A stretch of DNA of 17,236 bases from NCBI GenBank assembly GCA_028288395.1, contig JAQBNV010000627.1, positions 1-17,236 on the forward strand, given 5' to 3'. How positions within the stretch are numbered: the stretch's first letter is position 1; every line of letters begins with the position of its first letter. The notes beneath the pieces were generated by a model, which worked only from the letters and a program-made list of their open reading frames with translations, ran no database searches and was not told the DNA's origin. The position numbers were made by a program, and so were the translations under genes. Positions 7,456 to 15,612 of the stretch are shown here, in pieces. The stretch comes from Adhaeribacter sp. (lineage in GTDB: Bacteria; Bacteroidota; Bacteroidia; Cytophagales; Hymenobacteraceae).

Positions 7456-8922
7456 ATGAGAATACAAATATTAATGCAAAAAGGTAGGTCGCAGATATTG
7501 GGTATAGCCTTGCTATTGTGCTGCCCGATGCTGGCATCTGCCCAAACCGGCTCACCTCGTCCCGGTACGATTCCACTCAATGATTTGTCAGCCTTCCGTA
7601 ATCCCGGTAAAAGCTGGGGAATAGCCGGCGATGTAAGGGCCGACCTGAACAAAGCCAACGTTTTAACCGCTTCCAAAGGTACGGGTGTTCTGGCTAATGT
7701 ACCGGACAAAAAGAAAAAGGGCATTGATTTGGTTACGGCCCAGGAGCACGGCGACGTGGATCTGGAACTGGATTATATGATTGCCAAAGGCTCTAATTCG
7801 GGTATTTATCTGCAAGGTAACTATGAGTTGCAGTTACTCGACAGCTGGGGCATAAAAAACCCGAAAGCTGGCGATAACGGCGGTATTTACGAGCGTTGGA
7901 ACGAAAGCAAACCCGAAGGCCAGAAGGGTTACGAAGGTTACGCTCCCCGTCAGAATGCCAGCCGTGCACCCGGATTGTGGCAGCACCTGAAAGTGTCTTT
8001 CCAGGCGCCTAAGTTTGATGCGGCCGGAAAAAAAGTGGAGAATGCCCGTATGCTGCGCGTAGAGCTAAACGGCGTTACCGTTCACGAGAATGTGGAACTG
8101 TTGGGCGCAACCCGCGGTGCCATGGGTGATGAAAAAGCCACCGGTCCGTTGCGTATTCAGGGTGACCACGGCGCCGTGGCTTTCCGCAATATTTCACTCT
8201 CTCCCCGGGCCGCTGCCCGCCCGGAAGCCAATGCGAACAATAATAACAACAATAATAATGTAGTAGATCCTATTCTGATTGAAGCGCCGGTAAATATTAC
8301 CCACCGGAGTTTTATGGATTTACCCGAAGGCATCCGCGTTACCCACGCCGTATCAGTAGGTAGCCCCGAGCAGGTGCATTACACTTACGATTTAGACAGA
8401 GGCATGGTGGTGCAGGCCTGGCGCGGTGGTTTCCTGGATGCAACACCCATGTGGCATAGTCGGGGCGATGGATCTTCCCGCCCTATGGGAGCCGTTAACC
8501 GTTTCGGGAAACCCGTATTTACCTTAGCTAAACTGGCTTCGCCGCAGGCCGCCTGGGCCGCTGACACCGCTGGTAGCAGTTTCCGCCCGAAAGGCTACTT
8601 AATGGATGCCAACGAACAGCCTACTTTCCAATACCGGATTTTTGGCGCTATTGTATCGGATGCAGTACGCGTGCTGGAAAACGGACAAGGCCTTCGCCGT
8701 GAACTAACCGTGCAAAGCCCGTCGGGTGAGTTATACGCCCGTTTGGCCGAAGGTGCTACGATTGAAGATGCCGGTAAAGGTTTATACCTGGTAGATGATA
8801 AATCTTATTATGTGCGGGTAGATGATGCTAACGGCGCCAAGCCGGTGGTAAGAGATGCCAACGGGCGCAAAGAGTTGGTGGTGCCGGTTCGGAGTAAGTT
8901 AAGCTATTCTATTCTTTTCTAA
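7456..8922 (+). CDS. Secreted DUF1080 (3-keto-disaccharide hydrolase-like) protein
   Basis: This 488-residue exported protein has a Sec signal peptide (cleavage expected after LASA, residue 29). A start at residue 7 (MQKGRSQ) would give an equally good signal, and the first ATG directly follows a T10 run. Residues about 38-250 form a DUF1080 domain, a concanavalin-like fold related to GH16. Its marks include SGIYLQGNYELQLLDSWG, GGIYERW and GLWQHLKVSF, and it ends GPLRIQGDHGAVAFRNISL. Members of this family cleave 3-keto-glycosides. An eight-asparagine linker (261-268) leads to a second domain (about 270-488) containing GGFLDATPMWHSRGDGSSRPMG. I have the impression of seeing similar sequence fused to or beside DUF1080 and cytochrome proteins but cannot name the domain. 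The next gene starts 18 nt downstream, so the two probably form one unit. The substrate is unproven. Confidence 0.85.
   Translation: MRIQILMQKGRSQILGIALLLCCPMLASAQTGSPRPGTIPLNDLSAFRNPGKSWGIAGDVRADLNKANVLTASKGTGVLANVPDKKKKGIDLVTAQEHGDVDLELDYMIAKGSNSGIYLQGNYELQLLDSWGIKNPKAGDNGGIYERWNESKPEGQKGYEGYAPRQNASRAPGLWQHLKVSFQAPKFDAAGKKVENARMLRVELNGVTVHENVELLGATRGAMGDEKATGPLRIQGDHGAVAFRNISLSPRAAARPEANANNNNNNNNVVDPILIEAPVNITHRSFMDLPEGIRVTHAVSVGSPEQVHYTYDLDRGMVVQAWRGGFLDATPMWHSRGDGSSRPMGAVNRFGKPVFTLAKLASPQAAWAADTAGSSFRPKGYLMDANEQPTFQYRIFGAIVSDAVRVLENGQGLRRELTVQSPSGELYARLAEGATIEDAGKGLYLVDDKSYYVRVDDANGAKPVVRDANGRKELVVPVRSKLSYSILF
8236..8259 (+). repeat. AAY trinucleotide run encoding eight asparagines
   Basis: Eight consecutive AAC/AAT codons encode the linker between the two domains of the DUF1080 protein. 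A run like this can vary in length between strains without breaking the frame, and it marks a flexible interdomain joint. Confidence 0.8.
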
Positions 8923-8940
8923 ATTAGGTAAAGTTAAATC

Positions 8941-11013
8941 ATGAAATATAATTCTATAAAATATAGTCCGAAATCGCTTTTCCGCCGGGCCACGTTGCCG
9001 TTTCTGCTGGCGGCGGCTTCGTTTGGCGCTATTCCCGCTGCGGTGCAGGCCCAGGAGTCGCCCAAGGAAGAAGATTTCTTTAAAATAATGAAAGTAAGTT
9101 CACCCGAAGGCACCGTCCTGGAAGTGGGCGGTTTAACCATGATGCCCAACGGTGACTTGGCTATTTCTACCCGCCGCGGCGATGTGTTTATCGTGGAAAA
9201 CCCGACCAGCCGCCGTCCTTATTTCCGGAAGTTTGCCTCCGGTTTACACGAGGCCCTGGGGCTGGCTTACAAAGATGGTGCCCTGTATACCGCCCAGCGC
9301 GGCGAATTAACCAAGCTGGTAGATACGAATAAAGATGGCAAAGCCGATGTATACGAAACTGTTTACGCCTGGCCCATCTCCGGTCATTACCACGAGTATA
9401 GCTTCGGACCCAAGATAGCGCCGGACGGCTCTTTCTTTGTAACGGGCAACGTGGCGTTTGGCAACGAGCAGTGGTGGCGCGGTGAAAGCCGGGTGCCATG
9501 GCGCGGCTGGACGATGAAAATCAGTCCGGATGGCAAAATGGAGCCCTGGGCTACCGGTATGCGGTCGCCAGCCGGTTTGGGTATGATTGACGGTGAATTA
9601 TTTTATACCGATAACCAGGGTGAATATATGGGATCGGGCGGTATCTGGCACGTTACCAAAGGCGCTTTTACGGGTCACCCGGCTGGTTTACGCTGGACAG
9701 GCATGCCCAATTCGCCGGTAAAGCTGAAAACCGAAGAGTTTGATGCCAAAGTAAATCCCCGCGATTTCAAAAACGCTGCCGGCCGCGCTATTAAGCCTGA
9801 AAACGTGATCAACGAAAAGTTTGTGACCAGCGCTGAAATGAAAAAGTTCTTCCCGGAACTGCGGACGCAAGCCGTTGTTTTACCGCACACCATTCTGGGT
9901 ATTTCTAACTCCGAGATTGTTAAAATTCCGGAGGGTGCTTTTGGTCCTTTTGCCGGCCAGTTACTCGTAGGCGACCAGGGACAAAGCAAAATCATGCGGG
10001 TGGTAATGGAAAAAGTAAAAGGAGAGTACCAGGGTGTCGCTTTCGATTTCCGGGCTGGTTTTCAGTCGGGCGTAATGCGGATGGTTTTTGCCCCGGATAA
10101 CTCTTTGTTTGTAGGCGAAACCAACCGGGGTTGGGGATCGGCCGGCGAAGCCAATGCTGGTTTACAACGCTTAGTCTGGAATGCAAATAATCCGTTCGAG
10201 ATGCGTAATGTACGCGCCACGCCCGATGGTTTTGAGGTAGAATTTACCCAACCTGTTGACCGAAAATCGGCGGAAGATCTGGCTTCGTATGCGGTACAGA
10301 GCTTTACCTATAAATACCATCCGGTGTATGGCAGCCCGCCGGTTAACAACCAGGAACACAAAATAAAAGGTGTAAAGGTGTCGGAAGATGGTTTAAAGGC
10401 CCGCATAATCGTGGATAATTTACGCCAGCATTACGTGCATAATATTACCCTGGAAGGCGTACGCGACAAGAATAACTCTCACTCGCTGATCCACACCACG
10501 GCTTTTTATACGCTTAACAATATTCCGGACGGCCCTAAATTGTCGATGAAGGAAGTTAGTACTAAAAACTCCGGCGTCGCTTACGGCAAAACTGTAATTC
10601 CGACCGAGATTATGAATGACCGGTTTAACTTTAAACTGAAAGCAACGCCGCCGGAAGCCAAAAATCCCCATACGGCCAAACCGGCAAAAGCGGGTGCCAG
10701 TTCAACTGCCAAAAAAACGGCAACTCCCGAAAAAGCACCAACTTTTGCTTCTATCCGTCCGTTATTAGCAAAAAATAACTGTCTGGCCTGCCACAACGAA
10801 ACCAAACGCCAGGTAGGGCCCGCTTACGTAGATGTGGCCAAACGGAAATATACCAACGAGCAAATTGTGCAGTTGATTTACAACCCTAAGCCCGAAAACT
10901 GGCCGGATTACGCGACCGAAATGCCGCCTATGCCGCAGGTACCTAAAGCCGAAGCCCTGAAAATTGCCGCCTGGATTAATTCGCTGGTAAATGGTACCAG
11001 TGCTTCGCGGTAA
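8941..11013 (+). CDS. PQQ-dependent sugar dehydrogenase-like propeller with C-terminal cytochrome c
   Basis: This 690-residue exported protein probably oxidises a sugar or glycoside and passes electrons through its own haem. A Sec signal peptide ends near AAVQAQ. Residues about 50-430 form a beta-propeller related to soluble glucose/sorbosone dehydrogenases, with GGLTMMPNGDLAISTRRGDVF and a calcium-loop-like DTNKDGKADVYE (128-139). A beta-sandwich-like segment follows (about 430-550), then an Ala/Lys/Pro-rich linker (about 560-600). The C-terminus is a class I cytochrome c with CLACH (614-618) and a likely Met ligand in EMPPMP (M661). The family includes PQQ enzymes, but PQQ binding cannot be confirmed from sequence alone. 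It lies 18 nt after the DUF1080 gene, which suggests a joint pathway of oxidation followed by keto-glycoside cleavage. No PQQ-synthesis or cytochrome-maturation genes are in the window. Confidence 0.85.
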   Translation: MKYNSIKYSPKSLFRRATLPFLLAAASFGAIPAAVQAQESPKEEDFFKIMKVSSPEGTVLEVGGLTMMPNGDLAISTRRGDVFIVENPTSRRPYFRKFASGLHEALGLAYKDGALYTAQRGELTKLVDTNKDGKADVYETVYAWPISGHYHEYSFGPKIAPDGSFFVTGNVAFGNEQWWRGESRVPWRGWTMKISPDGKMEPWATGMRSPAGLGMIDGELFYTDNQGEYMGSGGIWHVTKGAFTGHPAGLRWTGMPNSPVKLKTEEFDAKVNPRDFKNAAGRAIKPENVINEKFVTSAEMKKFFPELRTQAVVLPHTILGISNSEIVKIPEGAFGPFAGQLLVGDQGQSKIMRVVMEKVKGEYQGVAFDFRAGFQSGVMRMVFAPDNSLFVGETNRGWGSAGEANAGLQRLVWNANNPFEMRNVRATPDGFEVEFTQPVDRKSAEDLASYAVQSFTYKYHPVYGSPPVNNQEHKIKGVKVSEDGLKARIIVDNLRQHYVHNITLEGVRDKNNSHSLIHTTAFYTLNNIPDGPKLSMKEVSTKNSGVAYGKTVIPTEIMNDRFNFKLKATPPEAKNPHTAKPAKAGASSTAKKTATPEKAPTFASIRPLLAKNNCLACHNETKRQVGPAYVDVAKRKYTNEQIVQLIYNPKPENWPDYATEMPPMPQVPKAEALKIAAWINSLVNGTSASR

Positions 11014-11041
11014 GTTCCGGAAAGGCAATAGCCAAAAATAA

Positions 11042-11065
11042 GCAGACTTTCTTACTAAAGTCTGC
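11042..11065 (+). other. Short hairpin preceding the terminator
   Basis: A perfect 9-bp stem (GCAGACTTT / AAAGTCTGC) encloses a 6-nt loop. It starts 28 nt past the propeller-cytochrome stop and lies just before the longer terminator hairpin. No T-run follows, so it may protect the mRNA 3' end or help the adjacent terminator. Confidence 0.6.
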
Positions 11066-11071
11066 GGAAGT

Positions 11072-11114
11072 AAACCTCTTGCCAAACCTGAATGGTTTGG
11101 CAAGAGGTTTTTTT
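11072..11114 (+). terminator. Rho-independent terminator after the oxidative module
   Basis: Perfect 17-bp arms (11072-11088 and 11094-11110) enclose a 5-nt loop (TGAAT) and lead directly into seven T residues (11108-11114). This is a classical intrinsic terminator for the DUF1080/propeller-cytochrome unit and separates it from the GH43 operon. Confidence 0.9.
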
Positions 11115-11543
11115 ATGACCTATCCTGAAGAGCGGGTTATGAAAAGTTAAGGTAAATTTCTATTTTGGCCCTTTGGTTTGTGGTACGCAGCCAACCCTGA
11201 ATTTAGGTCAGGCAGTATATTCCCGGTAGGTTTTGCTTCGCGTCATATTCAGCAGGTATCCAAATATTTTAGAAACCTGCGAAACCAATATTTCGAGTAA
11301 ATCAATCCTAGGTTAGTTGTTAATATTTTTAAGTTTTTTGCGTATGAAAAGAAGCGGTTGAAGGCAATATATTTCCTGATTTATCAGTCGCTGATAGGCG
11401 GAGCAGGTACTATTATTTAACTAAACGGAAAATAAAGAAAGTTACTAATAGAACAGGTAGCGAGACAGCATTAAAATATTGCCCACTTCAGCTTTACGAA
11501 TTTTAAATTTATTAATTAAAATTCCCGCCTTTTTAATTCCAGG
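11115..11543. other. Intergenic region upstream of the GH43 operon
   Basis: No gene is supported. The region should hold the GH43 operon promoter, but no pair of -33 and -7 boxes stands out. The last 70 nt before the start are AT-rich. The only clear structure is the cluster of CTGAT/ATCAG half-sites at 11376-11396. Confidence 0.5.
11376..11396. promoter_or_regulatory. Alternating CTGAT/ATCAG dyads, possible operator
   Basis: The segment reads CTGAT-TT-ATCAG-TCG-CTGATA. This gives one palindrome CTGAT/ATCAG with a 2-nt centre and an overlapping palindrome TATCAG/CTGATA with a 3-nt centre, sharing the middle half-site. It lies about 150 nt upstream of the first GH43 gene. It may bind a dimeric regulator or form alternative RNA hairpins; no bound protein is known. 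Confidence 0.35.
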
Positions 11544-12647
11544 ATGCAAATGAAGAAAACGCTTTTGATTTACCTTTTTTACGGTGTCCTTTTCGCAGGT
11601 TGTACCACCAGTACCCTGGCGCCGGAGAAAAGGCAGAATAAAAGCCAGAGCCTGGCGGCTGATACTTATTTTACCAATCCCATTGCCGACGGCGCCGACC
11701 CGTGGGTTATTAAAAAAGGTAATTTTTATTATTCCTGCGGTTCTGGTTTGGGTGGTATTTATGTTTCCAAATCGGATAAATTAACGAAGCTGGGGGAGCG
11801 GGTTTCGGTTTGGCGGCCACCGGCTTCGGGCTGGAACCGGAGCAATATCTGGGCGCCCGAAATTCATTTTATGAACGGCCGGTGGTATATTTATTACGCG
11901 GCGGGCAGCAAGCCAGGTGGCCCATTTATTAACCAGCGGTCGGGCGTGCTGGAGTCGGTGAGCGATGATCCGTTTGGGCCTTACGAAGACAAAGCCATGC
12001 TCTATACCGGCGATAATATCCAGGATGCCGCTTCCGTGAAGTGGGCAATTGATTTAAGTCCCTTCCGGATGAACGGCCAATTATACGCCGTGTGGTCGGG
12101 TTGGGAAGAAAACGCCGCTACCGATAGAACGAAGCAGCATTTATACATTGCCCGCATGAGCAATCCCTATACTATCAGCAGCAACCGGGTAAAAATATCG
12201 TCGCCGACCGAAGCCTGGGAAACGGGCGGGGAACTGAATTTGAATGAGGGGCCGCAATTACTGCGGAAAAAAGAAAAGGCGTTTGTTATTTACTCCTGCC
12301 GCGAATCGTGGCTAAAAGAATACCGGTTGGCCCAATTAATGCTGGCTGATACCACTTTAAACCCAATGGAGCCCAGTAACTGGCAAAAGTCGGGGCCAAT
12401 TTTTCAGGGAACTGAGCTGGTTTTTGGGGTAGGGCACTGCAGTTTTACCAAATCGCCGGATAATACTGAAGACTGGATTTATTACCACGCCAAAAAATCT
12501 ACCACCCCTGGTTGGCAGCGCAATATACGGCTGCAGAAATTTACCTGGCATAAAGATGGGGCTCCCAATTTTGGCCAGCCCATTCCGGCAGGGGTGCCGG
12601 TTAAGCTGCCATCTGGCGAAAATGTAGCTGAATTAATGCCTAAATAA
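11544..12647 (+). CDS. GH43 family glycoside hydrolase lipoprotein (first of three)
   Basis: This 367-residue lipoprotein has a type II signal peptide ending LFAGC (Cys20). An equally plausible start is residue 3 (MKKTLL). GH43 enzymes are five-bladed beta-propellers that invert alpha-L-arabinofuranosyl or beta-D-xylosyl linkages. The three expected acids are visible: the base D52 in GADPWV, the pKa-tuning D170 in KWAIDLSPF, and the acid E235 in NLNEGPQLL. GVGHCSF near the end carries the His that usually sits at the metal site in the propeller core. The NIWAPEIHFMNGRWYIYYAAG segment is typical. It is followed 32 nt later by a second GH43 gene. Arabinan- or arabinoside-directed activity is a reasonable guess, but the subfamily is not assignable by eye. 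Confidence 0.9.
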   Translation: MQMKKTLLIYLFYGVLFAGCTTSTLAPEKRQNKSQSLAADTYFTNPIADGADPWVIKKGNFYYSCGSGLGGIYVSKSDKLTKLGERVSVWRPPASGWNRSNIWAPEIHFMNGRWYIYYAAGSKPGGPFINQRSGVLESVSDDPFGPYEDKAMLYTGDNIQDAASVKWAIDLSPFRMNGQLYAVWSGWEENAATDRTKQHLYIARMSNPYTISSNRVKISSPTEAWETGGELNLNEGPQLLRKKEKAFVIYSCRESWLKEYRLAQLMLADTTLNPMEPSNWQKSGPIFQGTELVFGVGHCSFTKSPDNTEDWIYYHAKKSTTPGWQRNIRLQKFTWHKDGAPNFGQPIPAGVPVKLPSGENVAELMPK

Positions 12648-12679
12648 ATAGGTGCGCAAGGTGTTTGGGGCAAAAAAGG

Positions 12680-13861
12680 ATGAGAACGAATATAGGCTTT
12701 TACACCAGGAGAATATTAGCGGATAAGCAGAATCCGCCGGCCCGTCATTTAAGACCAAAAGGCGGTCCGTGGTTTAGGTTGCCTGGTTATTTGATATTAC
12801 TCTGGCTCCTGGCAATTGGGGCTTGTCAGCCGAAAGGGCCGGTCCGGGAAAGGAGCCAGGCCGTTAACAGCAAGGAAACGGTGCCAACCTATACCAATCC
12901 AGTGCTGGCGCATAATTTCCCTGACCCCACCGTTATTAAAGCACCCGATGGTTTTTATTACGCTTACGGTACCAATTCGGAGGTGGCGGGCAAGGTGCAA
13001 AATATTCAGGTAGCCAAATCGGTAGACCTAGTAAACTGGGAAATGGTGGGCGATGCCTTGCCGCAAAAGCCCTCGTGGGCCGATACCGATTTCTGGGCGC
13101 CGCATGTTTTGTATGCCGAAGCTTTGAAAAAATACGTTTTGTTTTATTCCGGCGAATCAACCGATAAAGCTACCTGCAAGTGCTTAGGCATAGCTTTTGC
13201 CGATAATCCAACGGGCCCGTTCCGGTACAAAGGCACGCCGTTGCTTTGCGGCGAAGGCTTCGAAAATATTGATCCGATGGTTTACCAGGAACCCGGAAAT
13301 GGCCGTAACTTATTTTACTGGGGATCCGGTTTCGAACCAATCCTGGTGCAGGAAATGACCGGCGACTGGACCGCCTTTAAGCCCGGAACAACTCCCAAAC
13401 CGTTGGTATGGCCCGATAAAAACAAAAACTATAACCGGTTACTGGAAGGGGCCTGGCTCGATTACCACAACGGAAGATATTACCTGTATTACTCCGGCGA
13501 TAATTGCTGCGGCGACAATGCCAACTACGCCGTAATGGTGGCCCGGGCCGATAATCCGGAGGGGCCTTTTACGACTTTAGGTGAAAGCAATGGCACCGGC
13601 AATAGCGTTATTCTGGAACGCAACGACCGCTGGATCGCACCGGGCCACCACTCGTTCGTTACCGATGCGGCCGGACAAAGCTGGATGGTGTACCATGCCA
13701 TTGATGCCAACCAGCGCCAAAACGGCCGTAAAATGTTGCTGGATAAAATGGTATACCGGAACTCATGGCCCGTTATGGGCAATGGAACCCCGTCTGTGTC
13801 GGCCCAGCCGGCCCCGGCGCGGCATAAACCGGTTGGCAACAATATGAAAGATAAACCATAA
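12680..13861 (+). CDS. GH43 family glycoside hydrolase lipoprotein (second of three)
   Basis: I chose the ATG at 12680 (393 residues); an in-frame TTG 15 nt earlier is a weaker option. The n-region is unusually long, with the hydrophobic stretch and lipobox (LLAIGAC, Cys49) preceded by about 37 mostly basic residues. The true start may therefore be later, although no internal ATG offers one. GH43 catalytic acids are present: D82 in NFPDPTV, D198 in FENIDPMVY, and E256 in LLEGAWLDY. A GHHSFV segment supplies the core His. A vicinal cysteine pair (GDNCCGDN) follows the catalytic Glu and recurs at the same place in the next gene. Family activity on arabinosides or xylosides is known, but the substrate here is not. 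Confidence 0.88.
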   Translation: MRTNIGFYTRRILADKQNPPARHLRPKGGPWFRLPGYLILLWLLAIGACQPKGPVRERSQAVNSKETVPTYTNPVLAHNFPDPTVIKAPDGFYYAYGTNSEVAGKVQNIQVAKSVDLVNWEMVGDALPQKPSWADTDFWAPHVLYAEALKKYVLFYSGESTDKATCKCLGIAFADNPTGPFRYKGTPLLCGEGFENIDPMVYQEPGNGRNLFYWGSGFEPILVQEMTGDWTAFKPGTTPKPLVWPDKNKNYNRLLEGAWLDYHNGRYYLYYSGDNCCGDNANYAVMVARADNPEGPFTTLGESNGTGNSVILERNDRWIAPGHHSFVTDAAGQSWMVYHAIDANQRQNGRKMLLDKMVYRNSWPVMGNGTPSVSAQPAPARHKPVGNNMKDKP

Positions 13862-13942
13862 CGCACGCGAAAGCTGCTAAATCAAAAAAATATCAGTTAG
13901 TTGTATTACCTTATTCTTTTCCATATATCCACCAATTGTTCT

Positions 13943-15562
13943 ATGAAAAAAATAATATTACCGTTGCTTTGCTTCATTACCTGGTCTTGCGGGATGAACA
14001 AATCTACTAATACGCAGCAGTCAACCGATGCTGCCAATCAGGCTGGGGCCGATAGTGCGGCCTCTCAGGTTACCTTTACCAATCCGGTGCTGCCCGGCGA
14101 TTATGCCGATCCTTCGGTCGTGCGGGTGGGCGATGATTACTGGGCCACGGCTACTTCCTCAGAGTGGGCGCCTTTGTTCCCGATCCTACACTCTAAAAAC
14201 CTGGTAGACTGGGAAACGGTGGGGCACGTGTTTCCGGAGAAGCCGCCCGGCTGGGCCGATGCGCATTTCTGGGCGCCCGAAATTTCTTATGACAATGGCA
14301 AATATTATATTTATTATACGGCCAATAAAAAAGGAGGAAACCTGTGCGTTGGGGTAGCCAGCGCTACCAACCCCACCGGGCCCTACACCGACCATGGGCC
14401 CCTGGTTTGCCAGGAGGCAGGTTCTATTGATGGGTACCAGATCCGGGACGAAAAAGGGGAACTTTACCTGATTTGGAAAGAGGACGGCAACAGCGTTAAA
14501 AAGCCAACGCCCATGTGGGGCCAGCGCATGAACGAAGAACGAACCGCTTTGTTGGGCGAAAAGTTTGAATTATTCCGTAATGACCCCAATACCTGGGAAG
14601 GGGGGCTGGTTGAAGGTGCCGCCCTGATGCGCCGGGGTGAATATTTCTATATGTTTTATGCCGGCGATGCCTGCTGCGGCCGGGGTTGTACTTACGGGGT
14701 GGGCGTAGCCCGGGCCAAAAACCTGCGCGGACCCTGGGAGAAGCATAGTGCCAACCCCATCATGAAACAGAACGACACCTGGAAATGTGCCGGCCACGGC
14801 TCGCTGGTAACCGATGCGCAGGGACGCGATTATTTTATGTACCACGCCTACAGCACCAAGGGAACGGTATACCCGGGCCGCCAGGGCCTGTTAGACCCTG
14901 TTCATTGGGGCGCCGACAACTGGCCGTATTTTAACGAAGGCGCTCCCAGCGTGACGGCAGCCGCCCCGCATCAGGAAAATGCCCCCGATGTATTGGATGT
15001 TGAAGATGAATTTAATACCAAAGCTCTGGCCCCCAGCTGGCAGTGGTCGGTAACAGGTGCGCCGCGCTTTACCTCCCAGAACGAGAGTAACGGCCGCCTG
15101 GTGCTCCAGGCTTCGCCGCAGAAAATAGGCAGCATGCTGGGGCAACGCACTAAGGTTGCCGACTATACCGCCACCACCGCCCTCGATGCCCAGGCTTTGC
15201 CGAAAGGCACTGTGGCCAGCCTTACCGCCATCGGCGACCCGGATAATGCTATGGGTATCGGCCTGAGTGACGGTGAAATATTGCTCTGGACCACCAAAGG
15301 AAATAAAACCAATACCGTTGCCCGCACCGCGGCGCCCAAAACCGGCATGGTTTACTTCCGGCTGGCCACCCAGGCCGGCGACAAAATGCTGTTTTCCTGG
15401 AGCTCCGACGGCAAGCAATGGAACCCCCTGCAGCATAACCAAACCCTCGATGCTTCTTACCTGCCACCCTGGGACCGGGGCATACGCGTAGGCCTGACGG
15501 CCAAAGGTCCGGCCAGTGCTTCCGCCACTTTCGATTGGTTCCGGTTAACGCACGGCAGCTAG
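13943..15562 (+). CDS. GH43 beta-xylosidase-like lipoprotein with C-terminal sandwich domain
   Basis: I chose the ATG at 13943 (539 residues), which gives a short lipoprotein signal MKKIILPLLCFITWSC (Cys16); an upstream TTG frame gives no sensible signal peptide. The tryptophan in the lipobox is atypical. The N-terminal GH43 propeller has base D56 (DYADPSV), D163 (GSIDGYQI) and acid E224 (LVEGAALM), plus AGHGSL for the core His. A cysteine-rich GDACCGRGC follows the acid, echoing the CC pair of the preceding gene. Residues from about 350 (DVEDEFNTKALAPSWQW) to the end, closing FDWFRLTHG, form a concanavalin-like domain as in GH43 beta-xylosidases (GH43_C2). It ends the three-gene run and is followed by a symmetric terminator. 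An 81-nt spacer without a terminator links it to the previous gene. Confidence 0.9.
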   Translation: MKKIILPLLCFITWSCGMNKSTNTQQSTDAANQAGADSAASQVTFTNPVLPGDYADPSVVRVGDDYWATATSSEWAPLFPILHSKNLVDWETVGHVFPEKPPGWADAHFWAPEISYDNGKYYIYYTANKKGGNLCVGVASATNPTGPYTDHGPLVCQEAGSIDGYQIRDEKGELYLIWKEDGNSVKKPTPMWGQRMNEERTALLGEKFELFRNDPNTWEGGLVEGAALMRRGEYFYMFYAGDACCGRGCTYGVGVARAKNLRGPWEKHSANPIMKQNDTWKCAGHGSLVTDAQGRDYFMYHAYSTKGTVYPGRQGLLDPVHWGADNWPYFNEGAPSVTAAAPHQENAPDVLDVEDEFNTKALAPSWQWSVTGAPRFTSQNESNGRLVLQASPQKIGSMLGQRTKVADYTATTALDAQALPKGTVASLTAIGDPDNAMGIGLSDGEILLWTTKGNKTNTVARTAAPKTGMVYFRLATQAGDKMLFSWSSDGKQWNPLQHNQTLDASYLPPWDRGIRVGLTAKGPASASATFDWFRLTHGS

Positions 15563-15612
15563 AAAAGCCAATATTCTTTTAGCCTGATGAAGAGGCGATA
15601 AAGAAGAATCAG

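Noticed and set aside
11042..11114. Attenuator or riboswitch reading of the tandem hairpins
   Set aside because: They lie just after a gene's stop and more than 400 nt before the next start, with a clear T-run, so a transcript 3' end is the simpler explanation.
12665..12679. TTG start for the second GH43 gene
   Set aside because: It adds five residues to an already over-long signal region, and an ATG in the same frame follows 15 nt later.
13901..13942. TTG start for the third GH43 gene
   Set aside because: The added 14 residues would put a polar stretch before the signal peptide. The ATG at 13943 gives a normal lipoprotein signal.
14891..15442. 183-codon antisense frame within the third GH43 gene
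   Set aside because: It lies wholly opposite a well-supported domain. Gly/Ala-rich low-information antisense frames are expected in GC-rich coding DNA.
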